A stretch of 64,000 bases of DNA, from contig JADJLO010000006.1 in assembly GCA_016710075.1 (NCBI GenBank), positions 282,857 through 346,856 on the forward strand, read 5' to 3'. Positions 40,601 to 48,996 of this stretch are shown here, piece after piece. The position numbers and the translations under genes were made by a program. This DNA comes from Acidobacteriota bacterium. GTDB lineage: Bacteria > Acidobacteriota > Blastocatellia > RBC074. The first letter of the stretch is position 1; each line of letters opens with the position of its first letter. The notes beneath the pieces are model-generated. The model was not told the DNA's origin and made no database searches. It saw only the letters and a program-made list of their open reading frames with translations.

Positions 40601-41679
40601 AAGAATTCTACCGCTCACTTCCCCTGACCGTCGTCGAACAGAACCGCCGGCAGGCTGTGAATGTGCTCGGTCAACTGCTCTCAAGCGATTTCCCGGAGGC
40701 ACAGATTGCCGCTCTCGATCGCATCAAGAATCTCGGCGATGATCGTGGCCGGTTCGATTCACAAATCAGATCTTTCATTCTGAATTCGAATTCAAAAGTC
40801 GCTCCCGCAGCCTGGAAATCCCTTGCCGAATTTCCTCAATTAGCCGGCGATGCGGAAATTCAAGCGAAGTTTGCTGCCGCCTTGCAGGACAGGAATGAGC
40901 CTTTGCTGCGGGCCGCAGTCGACCTGGCGCTTCGCAAGCCGGGGTTCATCTCGATGCAGGCAGTCGCAGAGGCCTTCGACACCCTGATCCGAACCCGGGA
41001 AGCATCGAAGCGAAAACTGATTCTCAACCTGATCAACGCAGAGACTCCGGCTGCAAATGATTCAAGGGTAACCAACCTCATCGCCGCATCTCTTGACGAC
41101 AGGGACGAAAGTGTCAGATCAGCCGCTCTCAATGCAGTCAGGCGAGTCAAATCGCTGCAAAGCGATATGACAATCCGCGACGGAATCGCGAAACTGATGA
41201 AGGATCCCAATCAGCGACTTCAGGCACTGGCTCTTGAAATTTATCAGGGGCAGGAACACAACACCTCCCTCGACCTGGCCGCGAATGCCGAGAGAATGCT
41301 CGATTTCAGATTTTTTTCCGAGAAAGTCATGCCGGTGCTTGCGCGCAAGGGCCCGGACGGAAATGCCTGTGTCAACTGCCACGTGACTCACACCATTTTC
41401 AAGCTCGTCGAGCCCGATAATCAGGGCAGATTCACTGATGCCCAGATCCGCGAAAATTACCGATACGCCTTGAAAGTCGTCGATCTGGCCAATCCGGAAA
41501 ACAGCCTGATCCTGCGAAAGCCAACCAGCGATTCCTCAGTCGAGGGAATCGCCGGCGCCAAACGCACAGCTCACGGCGGCGGCATTCGCTGGCCGGCCAC
41601 AACCGGCGATCCCGCTTACCAGACTTTGCTCGAATGGATCAATGGCGCAAGATTATTGACGGAGCAATTGAAAAAATGA
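37636..41679 (+). CDS. Large exported two-heme-motif toroid/HEAT protein
   Basis: 1,347 residues. An N-terminal hydrophobic signal or anchor (VLLIVGIFISAGFLWL) precedes two beta-rich regions: ~40-145, and ~155-310, the latter like a pre-peptidase (PPC) domain. A first CXXCH motif, CIACH (356-360), is followed by an alpha/alpha toroid-like region resembling squalene-cyclase or prenyltransferase repeats (QRPDGQWSLLF, SRQQEWGGWFDPL). HEAT-type repeats (~660-1210; MRMAAAAALGRIGAKDALAPL) come next, and a last domain with CVNCH (1245-1249) carries the H-x-I-F-K-L pattern seen in planctomycete-type cytochrome c domains. So it probably carries covalent c-type heme at two sites far apart. Role unknown. 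It follows mpl by 52 bp but looks functionally unrelated. ATG 37636 or 37639 can start. Confidence 0.75.
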   Translation: MMKIKNIKVLLIVGIFISAGFLWLEPISENVSGAGKNSGFRTLIDKKVTINSRSTGKYLIRKTGRGSQLSMLVSLTSPGELGPQETLTVTLRDGQRVVSRKALHAGDPDLYVPFKAGVDTGEIEISSASVEWNEVSVKVLEWEKSVSNAFAIESEPNDVWREANEIKIGQTVWASADDKPYIQAQSEETARQGIAPYQQIQDAARDLLPEGGVDWFKFDYDGAQPGLVHFELNLLERDNIPVDVSIFTISGNEVRPYERGADPVTPPHEVQALPGNKFTTRILTKGTYFVRVDANHVFYQLKTSLYDLPPYNEPRKAVRAGMDYIVSAGDSWHANIPRHGGLVTRVSSNHHETMLCIACHATHFTTRAELTAARNGYQVNKRASLDFLVERLSNNPLPLYGHREAYWTRVISASANVMSRLAMLVNQYDSQFTGQKRISLLRGVGGYLKLYYKDRTELPNDESNGNTPLVSAYEVAWYSWKVLDELGRRKVEPEYAQYRDLVRKLIDQDKIKNNVDLCYQTLAMIEIDRAAFAEKIKRNAERMLSLQRPDGQWSLLFDKDSPAVEFQTYHCLYTLARAGYSAEESQISKSLKFLLSRQQEWGGWFDPLQSYENFRTPFRETQFAIMALSEFYKSDDEVKKKGSAGRSTNDLLQRLQRIDSTVSQPVASPAALVDTRQLIAELGSEEPMMRMAAAAALGRIGAKDALAPLSSLLGDPAKLVQIAASQAIRRIASRDQAGAPQILAALNSRSERTRWGATRIFAQHFSYLAPKKEYAERLLGMLKDPYVLARMQAAKSLVQWFYWAKDVELKDRIADAFIAGMAINEHPWMRRNLLEGFYSLADENVRYLYNNWIGHLPQKVDRDTVTAAHRDESRKMAERIARGLETGNELQRDGLLRSLTEFHLRSGGYANAGRYTRIGNDVETVVFYADGAPALERALMPLLESNDPKRRQQALLASYTMRDNNLFNLPVMVMEKLTDQDAGVRSVAEEFYRSLPLTVVEQNRRQAVNVLGQLLSSDFPEAQIAALDRIKNLGDDRGRFDSQIRSFILNSNSKVAPAAWKSLAEFPQLAGDAEIQAKFAAALQDRNEPLLRAAVDLALRKPGFISMQAVAEAFDTLIRTREASKRKLILNLINAETPAANDSRVTNLIAASLDDRDESVRSAALNAVRRVKSLQSDMTIRDGIAKLMKDPNQRLQALALEIYQGQEHNTSLDLAANAERMLDFRFFSEKVMPVLARKGPDGNACVNCHVTHTIFKLVEPDNQGRFTDAQIRENYRYALKVVDLANPENSLILRKPTSDSSVEGIAGAKRTAHGGGIRWPATTGDPAYQTLLEWINGARLLTEQLKK

Positions 41680-41742
41680 TCTCAGACACTCAATCAACTA
41701 TCGAATCAATAGTCCGCAGTTGAAATAAATTATGGAGGCTAA

Positions 41743-42186
41743 ATGAAAAAGATTCTTCCGGCATCGGTTATGATCGCCGTCTTCGTCGCAATATTTTTTC
41801 TGCATTCTGTGAATGTTTCCGCTCAGACTCGCCAGGAGCAGCCCTATGTCATCGAATATTACTACAAAACCAAATGGGGATTTACCGATGAATTTCTGAC
41901 GCTATTCAAAAAGAATCATCTCCCCGTGCTCAAAAAGCAGATCGAGTCGGGCCGCATCCTGAGCGTCAAAATTGAAAAGCCTCAGTTTCACTCCACGGAA
42001 GAAGGTCGTTGGGATTTTCGCGTGACCATCGCCTTCAAAAGCGCGGCGGCTTTTCACGAGCCGAGCACAGAACCAGCCATCATCAAGCAACTCTATCCGG
42101 ATCAGGAAAGATTCAAACGTGAGGAGCAGCGACGCTTTGAGATCCTCATCTCTCACTGGGATGTGCCGATTGTAAGTGTTGAGTAA
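41743..42186 (+). CDS. Small secreted protein, unknown
   Basis: 147 residues with a signal peptide (LPASVMIAVFVAIFFLHSVNVSAQ, cleavage near 28). The mature chain is EYYYKTKWGFTDEFLTLFKKNHLPVLKKQIESGRI, then beta strands, a pattern like a ferredoxin-fold alpha/beta-barrel monomer (Dabb/EthD-like), but no family is certain. GGAGG is just before ATG. It lies 63 bp after the two-heme-motif gene on the same strand. Confidence 0.7.
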   Translation: MKKILPASVMIAVFVAIFFLHSVNVSAQTRQEQPYVIEYYYKTKWGFTDEFLTLFKKNHLPVLKKQIESGRILSVKIEKPQFHSTEEGRWDFRVTIAFKSAAAFHEPSTEPAIIKQLYPDQERFKREEQRRFEILISHWDVPIVSVE

Positions 42187-42283
42187 CTGATGTTACGCAC
42201 GGAATATTCTTTCTCCGTTGCGGAAAGGCCTGTTAGTTAAAAGTTTGTAGCAGTGCTTTTCCCAAATCGCATCAAATTTGCGA

Positions 42284-42434
42284 CCTCCATGGAGGCGGCG
42301 ACTTGTCGCCGCTGGTATTGTTCCAGAAGTCCTGTTAAATCGGTGGGCGGTTTGCGGTGGAATAGATTTTTCTCAATATTTGGTGGCCAGAGGACTACCA
42401 AAGCGGCGACAGGTCGCCGCACTCCATGGAGTCC
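42284..42434. repeat. Family C palindrome (GCGGCGACAGGTCGCCGC type)
   Basis: Left part 42284-42314 and right part 42395-42434 are mutual reverse complements with a few indels. Both have the small palindrome CTCCATGGAG beside an imperfect palindrome, GCGGCGACTTGTCGCCGC or GCGGCGACAGGTCGCCGC, and end in TGGTA/TACCA. About 80 bases of unrelated sequence lie between the arms. It fills most of the space before recF. Confidence 0.82.
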
Positions 42435-42472
42435 GCCTGTTTTCAATGATCCACGTATCATCGGTTCATGCT

Positions 42473-42500
42473 TTAAACTTTGGACTTTAAACTTTAAACT
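42473..42500. repeat. Heptamer tandem repeat, site 3
   Basis: Four units, TTAAACT, TTGGACT, TTAAACT and TTAAACT (42473-42500), ending six bases before the recF ATG, in the place where a ribosome-binding site would be expected. No other strong Shine-Dalgarno is seen, so the repeat may influence recF translation. Confidence 0.8.
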
Positions 42501-42506
42501 CCCCCT

Positions 42507-43736
42507 ATGAAACTTGAGTTGGTTGAGGCTATTAATTTCCGCAATCTGAGCGGTTCGATTGAGCTGGCGCCCGGCCTCAACGTGATTTATGGGGCGAATG
42601 CCCAGGGCAAGAGTAGCTGGCTCGAAGCGATCTATCTGCTGGCCACCACCAAATCATTCCGCACGGCATACCCAAGGGAAGTCATCCGGCACAACGAGAA
42701 CGAAGCCATCCTTCGGGCTCGGATCAAGCGAGGAAATCTCGACAAGGAGATTCAGCTGCTGATCGGCGCCACCACGAAACAGACTTTTGTAAACGGCAAA
42801 CGGGAAGCCGTCACAAGGTATCTTGGGATTCTCGATGCCATAGCCTTTACTGCCGATGAGATGGAGATCGTCCGGGGATCACCCGATGCGAGAAGGAAAT
42901 TTCTTGACCGCGGCATCTTCGGCATTCACCCTTCATATCTCGGGACGCTCAACGAATATAACCGCGTCTTGAAACAGAAAAACGCGCTCTTGCGTGAAGC
43001 CTCCGAGGCCGAAAACAAATTTAAATACCAGGATCTGATCGAACCCTGGAATGATCAGCTCATCTCACTCGGCACGGAGATTCATCTGGCCCGGCTCGAT
43101 TACGTGGAAAAATTGAATGAAGAGTTGAAACCTGAACTATTTCAGGCAGAGCAGATAACTGTCCGGTACAAGTCTTCGCTGGAGGGAAAGGGTGACCTTG
43201 GAGACTACAGTAGCCTTCTTGCCGAGAGACTTAAGCTGAGGTTTGACAATGAATTAGCTGCCGGGTACTCACTCCTCGGACCTCACCGTGACGACCTCGA
43301 AATTCATTGTGACGGACACGAGATTTCGAAATTCGGAAGCTCGGGTCAACAGCGCAGCGCCCTGCTCATTCTTGATCTGGCGCAGATGAGCGTGTACCAT
43401 AATAACTTTGAGGAATATCCGATTTTCCTGATAGACGACCTCGATGCCGAACTGGACCGCACGCGGATAGAGATTCTGCTGAATTATCTTGGAGACAATG
43501 TGCAGACAATTGTCTCGACTTCAAAACGCTCCATTGCCGATAGATATCGCAGGCGGGCCAGAACATTGTTTGTTCAGTCGGGACAGGTAGTCGAGGATTT
43601 GGATATCGTTCAAGAAAAAGTTGAATTAACTGCGGGCGCGGAAACAACTGAATTAACTGATCCGGCGAATGAAGGCGGACCACTCGATGAAGCAGAGAAT
43701 AAAAGCGGTAATGATAAACATCGGGCTCCGTTCTAA
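42507..43736 (+). CDS. recF: DNA repair/replication protein RecF
   Basis: A SMC-like ATPase that loads RecA at single-strand gaps together with RecO and RecR. 409 residues, about 40 longer than usual because of an acidic C-terminal tail after about 365. Walker A is GANAQGKS (29-36), the signature is FGSSGQQRSALLILDLAQ, and Walker B is FLIDDLDAELDRTR. The start is ATG 42507, directly after heptamer repeats. gyrB begins 33 bp later; the usual dnaA-dnaN are absent, so this is a partial origin-type cluster. Confidence 0.96.
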   Translation: MKLELVEAINFRNLSGSIELAPGLNVIYGANAQGKSSWLEAIYLLATTKSFRTAYPREVIRHNENEAILRARIKRGNLDKEIQLLIGATTKQTFVNGKREAVTRYLGILDAIAFTADEMEIVRGSPDARRKFLDRGIFGIHPSYLGTLNEYNRVLKQKNALLREASEAENKFKYQDLIEPWNDQLISLGTEIHLARLDYVEKLNEELKPELFQAEQITVRYKSSLEGKGDLGDYSSLLAERLKLRFDNELAAGYSLLGPHRDDLEIHCDGHEISKFGSSGQQRSALLILDLAQMSVYHNNFEEYPIFLIDDLDAELDRTRIEILLNYLGDNVQTIVSTSKRSIADRYRRRARTLFVQSGQVVEDLDIVQEKVELTAGAETTELTDPANEGGPLDEAENKSGNDKHRAPF

Positions 43737-43769
43737 ATTCCTCCTGGAGGAGAGTCAAACAGAGAATCT

Positions 43770-45347
43770 ATGAAGGCAAAAGAGAAGAAGAACAACAACA
43801 AGTCGGAAGAGACTGGAAGCGAAATGAATGACTCCCAGAGCGGGAGCAAGGGGAAAAAGGACAAGTATGGCGCTGAGCAGATAACTGTTCTTGAAGGTCG
43901 TGATGCTGTTCGCAAGCGACCGGCGATGTACATTGGCTCAACCGGAGACATCGGGCTGCACCACCTGGTCTATGAGATTGTCGATAATTCCATCGACGAA
44001 GCACTGGCTGGATTCTGCGAAAAAGTGGATGTAGCGATACATCTCGATAATTCCGTAACGGTTGAAGACGATGGCCGCGGCATCCCCGTGGATATGCATC
44101 CCACCGAGAAGCGGTCTGCAGCGGAAGTCGTGATGACGGTTCTTCACGCCGGTGGTAAATTCGACACCAATTCTTACAAGGTTTCCGGCGGTCTGCATGG
44201 CGTCGGAGCATCCTGTGTTAACTTCCTTTCGGAGTGGCTGCGCATGGAGATTCGCCGCGAAGGCGGGGTCTATGAACAGGAATATAGACGCGGAATCCCG
44301 GTCACACCTTTGAATAGAACCGGGACATCAAAGAGGCGCGGCACCAGAATCACATTCAAACCCGACCCCGAGATCTTCACCACCACAGATTTCAGTTTTG
44401 ATCGACTCTCTGAACGACTTCGCGAGAAGGCTTTCCTCAATAAAGGCATCAGGATCACGATCACTGACGAGCGTTCAGAAGCGGAAAAGAAGCACGAATT
44501 CTTCTATGAGGGCGGCATCGCCGAATTCGTCAAGCATCTCAACAAGAACAAGAATGTTCTTCATCCCAAGCCTGTATATTTTGAAAAAGCTCCGACTCCG
44601 GAAGATGACCTGACCGTCGAAATTGCGATGCAGTACAACGATGCTTATGACGAGAAGGTCTTCTCCTTCGCCAATAACATCAATACGGTTGACGGCGGCA
44701 CTCACCTCTCAGGATTTCGCTCGGCGCTTTCAAAGGCCATCAGCCGTTACGCGCAGTCGTCCAATCTGATCAAGGATTTCAAGGGACAACTCACCGGAGA
44801 CGACGTACGCGAAGGTCTGGTCGCCGTCATCTCCGTCAAGCTGCCCCAGCCTCAGTTCGAGGGGCAGACCAAGGGTAAGCTCAATTCTGATGTCAAGGGC
44901 GCGGTCGAGTCTTTCTTTTACGAACAACTGAGCAGCTACTTTGAAGAAAATCCACAGATTGCAAAGTCGATCGTCGGGAAGGCCGTCGAAGCCGCCCGTG
45001 CGCGTGAAGCTGCAAGGAAAGCCCGTGAAATAGGCCGCAAGGGAGCGCTGGCAGGAAATAGCCTGCCGGGCAAGCTGGCCGATTGTTCCGAGAAAGATCC
45101 GGCACTTTGCGAAATTTACATAGTCGAGGGAGACTCCGCAGGCGGATCCGCCAAGCAGGGAAGGGATCGCCGGACACAGGCCATCCTTCCGCTCAAGGGA
45201 AAAATCCTCAACGTGGAGAAGGCTCGTTTTGACAAGATGCTGGGTCACAGCGAGATCAGGGCTCTGATCACGGCGCTCGGAACAGGCATCGGCAAGGACG
45301 ATTTCGATATCGAAAAACTGAGATATCACAAGATCATTCTCCTATGA
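43770..45347 (+). CDS. gyrB: DNA gyrase subunit B, N-terminal part (frameshifted)
   Basis: 525 residues covering the GHKL ATPase domain (DNSIDEALAGFCEKV, DDGRGIPVDMHP, GGLHGVGASCVNFLSEW), the transducer domain and the first half of the TOPRIM domain (IVEGDSAGGSAKQGRDRRTQ). GGAGG is before ATG. The frame ends LRYHKIILL-stop inside TOPRIM. The expected continuation (MTDADVDGSHIRT) starts in another frame at ATG 45344, overlapping the stop as ATGA. Compared with the family the sequence around CTCCTATGACC carries two extra bases. An essential gene cut inside its metal-binding domain points to a consensus error or a very unusual split. It is counted as one gene with the next feature. Confidence 0.9.
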   Translation: MKAKEKKNNNKSEETGSEMNDSQSGSKGKKDKYGAEQITVLEGRDAVRKRPAMYIGSTGDIGLHHLVYEIVDNSIDEALAGFCEKVDVAIHLDNSVTVEDDGRGIPVDMHPTEKRSAAEVVMTVLHAGGKFDTNSYKVSGGLHGVGASCVNFLSEWLRMEIRREGGVYEQEYRRGIPVTPLNRTGTSKRRGTRITFKPDPEIFTTTDFSFDRLSERLREKAFLNKGIRITITDERSEAEKKHEFFYEGGIAEFVKHLNKNKNVLHPKPVYFEKAPTPEDDLTVEIAMQYNDAYDEKVFSFANNINTVDGGTHLSGFRSALSKAISRYAQSSNLIKDFKGQLTGDDVREGLVAVISVKLPQPQFEGQTKGKLNSDVKGAVESFFYEQLSSYFEENPQIAKSIVGKAVEAARAREAARKAREIGRKGALAGNSLPGKLADCSEKDPALCEIYIVEGDSAGGSAKQGRDRRTQAILPLKGKILNVEKARFDKMLGHSEIRALITALGTGIGKDDFDIEKLRYHKIILL

Positions 45348-46300
45348 CCGACGCCGACGTCGACGGCAGCCATATCCGCACGCTGCTGCTGACCTTCTTC
45401 TTCCGGCAGATGCACCAACTGCTCGAACACAAGACCGCGGATGGCGATCTCAAGGGATATATCTATATTGCGCAGCCTCCTCTTTACAAGGTCAAAAAGG
45501 GCAAGACCGAGCGTTACATCAAGGATGACCGCGAAATGAATCGCTTTCTGATGAAGAAGGCTACGGAAGAGGCAGCAGTCATTATCAAGAATACCGGCGA
45601 AAAGATTGAAGGAAAAGAACTCTCCGCGCTGCTTGAAAAGCTGATCGAGTTCAATGGCTATTATCTCAAGCTCGAAAGAAGACTGGTCGATCGGAAGATT
45701 GTGGATTTAGTTCTCGATGCTTTCGCCGGCAAGAAAGGCCTGATGCAAAAGGAAGGCCGCAAATTGCACGATATTTTCGGTGATGAAACTCTGCTGGGCA
45801 AAGTCGAGGCTCCCGTTTCCGAGGCCGGCTATAAGACTGAAATGGCATACGACGAAGAACACGGCGTTTCAGCCATCGAGATTGCCAATGCGGGCAACGG
45901 CAATCCGGTCAGGATAGACTGGGAACTGGCCACGCACGTCGAATTCCAGAGGGCGATCGATCTCTACAAGACTTTCGCTCCGGTCAGCCAGCCGCCTTTT
46001 ATTATTCGCGAGGGGAGTTCCGAAACCGAGGTCGAGACACGCGACGAGCTTCTCAATCATATTCTCAGCGCGGCCAAGAAGGACCTTCACATTCAGCGAT
46101 ACAAAGGTCTCGGTGAGATGAATCCTGAACAGCTATGGGAGACAACCATGGACCCCGAGAAACGCACTCTGCTTCAGGTCAGAATCGATGATGCGGTCGA
46201 AACTGAAGAGATCTTCACTGTGCTCATGGGCGATCAGGTCGAGCCTCGCAGGCGGTTCATCGAGGATAACGCCCTCGATGTGCGCAATCTCGACGTTTAG
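45344..46300 (+). CDS. gyrB: DNA gyrase subunit B, C-terminal part (frameshifted)
   Basis: 318 residues beginning MTDADVDGSHIRTLLLTFFFRQM, the second half of TOPRIM with the Asp-x-Asp-x-Asp metal site. The tail region that contacts GyrA follows, ending in IQRYKGLGEMNPEQLWETTMDPEKR and VEPRRRFIEDNALDVRNLDV. Together with the preceding frame it gives a gyrase B of about 840 residues, complete by family standards. No Shine-Dalgarno is seen before ATG 45344, so independent initiation would need coupling at the ATGA overlap. The fragment's own stop is a normal GyrB end. Confidence 0.9.
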   Translation: MTDADVDGSHIRTLLLTFFFRQMHQLLEHKTADGDLKGYIYIAQPPLYKVKKGKTERYIKDDREMNRFLMKKATEEAAVIIKNTGEKIEGKELSALLEKLIEFNGYYLKLERRLVDRKIVDLVLDAFAGKKGLMQKEGRKLHDIFGDETLLGKVEAPVSEAGYKTEMAYDEEHGVSAIEIANAGNGNPVRIDWELATHVEFQRAIDLYKTFAPVSQPPFIIREGSSETEVETRDELLNHILSAAKKDLHIQRYKGLGEMNPEQLWETTMDPEKRTLLQVRIDDAVETEEIFTVLMGDQVEPRRRFIEDNALDVRNLDV

Positions 46301-46318
46301 AAAGAAAAGTTGATTTGA

Positions 46319-46432
46319 GATAACGGAACAGACGAAATAAGTATGGAGTTCCGCCTTCAGGCGGAATACTTTGTTACCGAGCATGTCCGCCTGAAGGCGG
46401 AACTCCATACTTATTTCGCCTGTTCCGTTATC
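46319..46432. repeat. Composite nested palindrome (family A outside, B inside)
   Basis: Arms 46319-46365 and 46386-46432 pair in 46 of 47 positions. The outer part of each arm (GATAACGGAACAGACGAAAT) resembles family A; the inner part (TATGGAGTTCCGCC...) is family B as at 35385-35462. It lies 18 bp after gyrB. This reads as a family B unit inserted in the loop of a family A unit, or a modular palindrome. Confidence 0.9.
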
Positions 46433-46617
46433 AATTCTGAACCCATATTTCAACCGCACCTGCTTCTCTTTTTGAAATCCCCCTTGCTCAAAAGACTATG
46501 TCATCACAACCATGGTGACTTGTTTGGATGCCTGCCACGCGGCCATCTCAGGCGCTATCGACATTTTAATAGTACGATGCGATGATCAAAAACATAGACC
46601 CAATAACTGGAATGTTT

Positions 46618-47237
46618 ATGAATAGCGATTTTGCATCGGTGTCAACCGAAGATCTGATCAAGCGACTTTTCAAGGACGAAGATCAGGCCGATATCGAAAT
46701 TATCAGGGAGCTCACGGCTACTGCAGGTATACTTTTTCAATTGCGCTGACGCGCATGGCCTTGAAAAATGAGAACCTCAAGGCCCGGGTCCTGGATTTTC
46801 TCTGCCAATTGCTGAGAGAATCGCAGGAGGATGATCAGGTATTTATCTCCTTCATCATTTCTCACCCTCTGGCGCTCGATCGCAAAAAGGCCTTGCCTGC
46901 CATCGAAGCAGCATATGACCGGAATGTCGTTGATGAAACAATCTGCGGCTCATATGGTAAATTTATCGGTAGCATGAAGGAAAACAGGGCGTCTGCTTTC
47001 AGCGATCTTGAAGGTTCGATCTTCGACTTCTATCATCCTGAGGTGAAAATACAGAGACGCAAGGATCAGGAAAATATCGAGAATGAGAAGCTCTACTGGC
47101 ATCCTGAGGATATGGCAATCCCCGCAGGTTATTCGGTAACTGAGAGCGGAAGTGCAATAAATACGGGTAAAGTCGGACGAAACGATCCCTGCCCGTGTGG
47201 TTCGGGAAAGAAATATAAAAAGTGCTGCGGCAGTTAG
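46618..47237 (+). pseudogene. SEC-C zinc-motif protein, frameshifted
   Basis: From ATG 46618 the first frame reads MNSDFASVSTEDLIKRLFKD...IIRELTATAG and stops soon after. A second frame carries the rest, YTFSIALTRMALKNENLKARVLDFLCQLLRES, to the C-terminal SEC-C zinc motif RNDPCPCGSGKKYKKCC. Adding one base in the GG run near 46727-46728 joins the two into a protein of about 206 residues. The helical part may be DUF1186-like, but I am unsure. SEC-C motifs bind zinc and occur at the end of SecA and many unrelated proteins. The longest single open frame is 46755-47237 (160 residues, ATG without ribosome-binding site). Function unknown. Confidence 0.7.
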
Positions 47238-47303
47238 TGCCGAAAGCGTTTAACACTGGAAAAATAATTAACATCTCCCCCAACAGAGGAGGAAACTAAA
47301 TTT

Positions 47304-48950
47304 ATGGATATAAAGAAGATCTGGTTTGTATTTGGTTGTTTGCTTTTGACATTGACCTTGAATTCGACAATTCAGGCCCAGGGATTAAAATCGTCCGATT
47401 CAAAAGAAGCCAATCCGACCAAAACGACGCTTGCGGTCAGATACGTGGAGAACAAGAAGACGGTTGTTAATCTGAGTGGGACGTCGCTGGCGCCCCGCGT
47501 CACCGGGCGTGCGGAGGTTGAGTACAAGAAGAATGACGCCAGGATAAAGATCAAGGTTCAAAACTTCGATCACCCGCAGACGCTTGGAGCCTACTACACG
47601 ACCTATGTCATCTGGGCCATCACCCCTGAAGGGCAGGCGGATAATCTGATTGAACTGCCGGCCGGCTACACGGCCGAATTACAGGCTCGCAGCTCGGCCC
47701 AGACATTTGGAATAATCATCACAGCCGAGCCTCACAGCTCTGTCAAAGTTCCCTCGCAAAAAATCATAGCCGAGACCACGCTGGCCAAAAATGCCGTGGC
47801 CGGAGTGCAGACCACACAGGCCGAATTCCGCCTGGACAGAGGTCGTTTTTACGAGGTCACAGAGACTGAAGCCGCGTCCCTCAAACCCGACTACAGCACC
47901 CCGAGGCTGGTTCTTGGCGCGCGCCGATCGCTCGATATCGCCCGCCGCGCGGGTGCAAAAGAGTTCTCGGCAAGCGAATGGCAGGAAGCACAGGGCAAGC
48001 TCTCTACCCTGGAGCAGATCTGGCCCCGCAACTTGAAAGATGAGACAAAGTTCAGCGGCCTTGCCCGTGATGTGATGCGTCTTGGCCAGGTGGCCCGGGA
48101 TCTGGCCACGGAACGCGAATATCAGGCCCGAATAGAAGATGAGCGCCAGGCGAGGCTTCGCAGCCTCCAGGAGGCAAGGGCACAGGCTGAACGCGCAATA
48201 GCAGAGGCTGAACGCACGCGGCTTGAAGCTGATCGCGCAAGGGCCGAAGCCGAGCGCGCACGCGCACAGGCTGAAGCAGCCAAAATGGAGGCAGAGAAAT
48301 CGGAACGCGCCGCTGCCGCTGAACGCGCCAGGGCCGCCGATGAGCGGGTACGTCGCGAACAGGCTGCGCGCGAAGCAGAAATGTCCCGCGCCAAGGAGGA
48401 AGCATCCCGCATCGAAGCCGACAAGGCACAGGCTGAACAGTCCAGGCTGCAAGCTGAACAGTCCAGACAGCAGGCAGAGCAGGCGAAGCAGCAGGCTGAA
48501 GACGCCAAACGCGAGCGCGATGCGATTCAACAGAAACTATTTGTTTCTCTCTCGGAGATTCTCGACACCAAGCGGGAGACCAGAGGCCTGATAGTCAATA
48601 TCGGTGATGTGCTCTTCGACACCGGCAGAGCCACCCTCAAACCCGCAGCCCGCGAAAAACTCAGCAAGCTGACGGGTATTCTGCTGGCTTATCCGGGTAA
48701 TCTCGTGCTTGAGATAGAGGGGCATACTGATTCGGTCGGTTCCGATGATCTCAATAACAGGCTTTCCCAGAGCCGTGCCGAATCGGTCCGTGATTACCTG
48801 CTCTCCGCCGGTCTGAAAGAAGAGAAGATCAAGGCCGTCCGTGGGTTCGGCAAATCGAAACCGATCGCCACCAACGACACCGCGGCCGGCCGCCAGGTCA
48901 ATCGCCGCGTCGAAGTCATCATCGAGGACGCCGATAAGAAGATTCAGTAG
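47304..48950 (+). CDS. OmpA-family protein with long coiled coil
   Basis: 548 residues. A signal peptide (IWFVFGCLLLTLTLNSTIQA) is followed by an N-terminal beta domain (~45-190) with EYKKNDARIKIKVQNFDHPQTLGAYYTTYVIWAITPEG. A long charged coiled coil (~265-405) is built from short AEAERARAEAERARAQAEAA-type repeats. The C-terminal OmpA/MotB domain (VLFDTGRATLKPAAREKLSKL, IEGHTDSVGSDDLNNRLSQSRAESV, GKSKPIATNDTAAGRQVNRRVEVII) has the conserved Asp and Arg residues that bind the DAP of peptidoglycan. It is exported and probably bridges the outer membrane or periplasm to the wall. GAGGAGG is before ATG. Confidence 0.92.
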   Translation: MDIKKIWFVFGCLLLTLTLNSTIQAQGLKSSDSKEANPTKTTLAVRYVENKKTVVNLSGTSLAPRVTGRAEVEYKKNDARIKIKVQNFDHPQTLGAYYTTYVIWAITPEGQADNLIELPAGYTAELQARSSAQTFGIIITAEPHSSVKVPSQKIIAETTLAKNAVAGVQTTQAEFRLDRGRFYEVTETEAASLKPDYSTPRLVLGARRSLDIARRAGAKEFSASEWQEAQGKLSTLEQIWPRNLKDETKFSGLARDVMRLGQVARDLATEREYQARIEDERQARLRSLQEARAQAERAIAEAERTRLEADRARAEAERARAQAEAAKMEAEKSERAAAAERARAADERVRREQAAREAEMSRAKEEASRIEADKAQAEQSRLQAEQSRQQAEQAKQQAEDAKRERDAIQQKLFVSLSEILDTKRETRGLIVNIGDVLFDTGRATLKPAAREKLSKLTGILLAYPGNLVLEIEGHTDSVGSDDLNNRLSQSRAESVRDYLLSAGLKEEKIKAVRGFGKSKPIATNDTAAGRQVNRRVEVIIEDADKKIQ

Positions 48951-48996
48951 CCGCTTCAGACCATCTCAGAGCTACGAAACTTCACAATCAAGCATT

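Noticed and set aside
42187..43770. Replication origin near recF-gyrB
   Set aside because: No DnaA-box cluster (TTATCCACA type), no dnaA or dnaN and no long AT-rich unwinding element.
45330..45350. Programmed ribosomal frameshift at the gyrB break
   Set aside because: No X-XXY-YYZ slippery heptamer. CTA-TGA-C is reminiscent of the RF2-type site, but the +1 frame from there is not the one that carries the rest of GyrB.
47679..48530. 283-codon minus-strand frame within the OmpA-like gene
   Set aside because: Low-complexity shadow of the coiled-coil repeats (Leu/Cys/Phe-rich); the plus-strand gene has signal peptide and domain.
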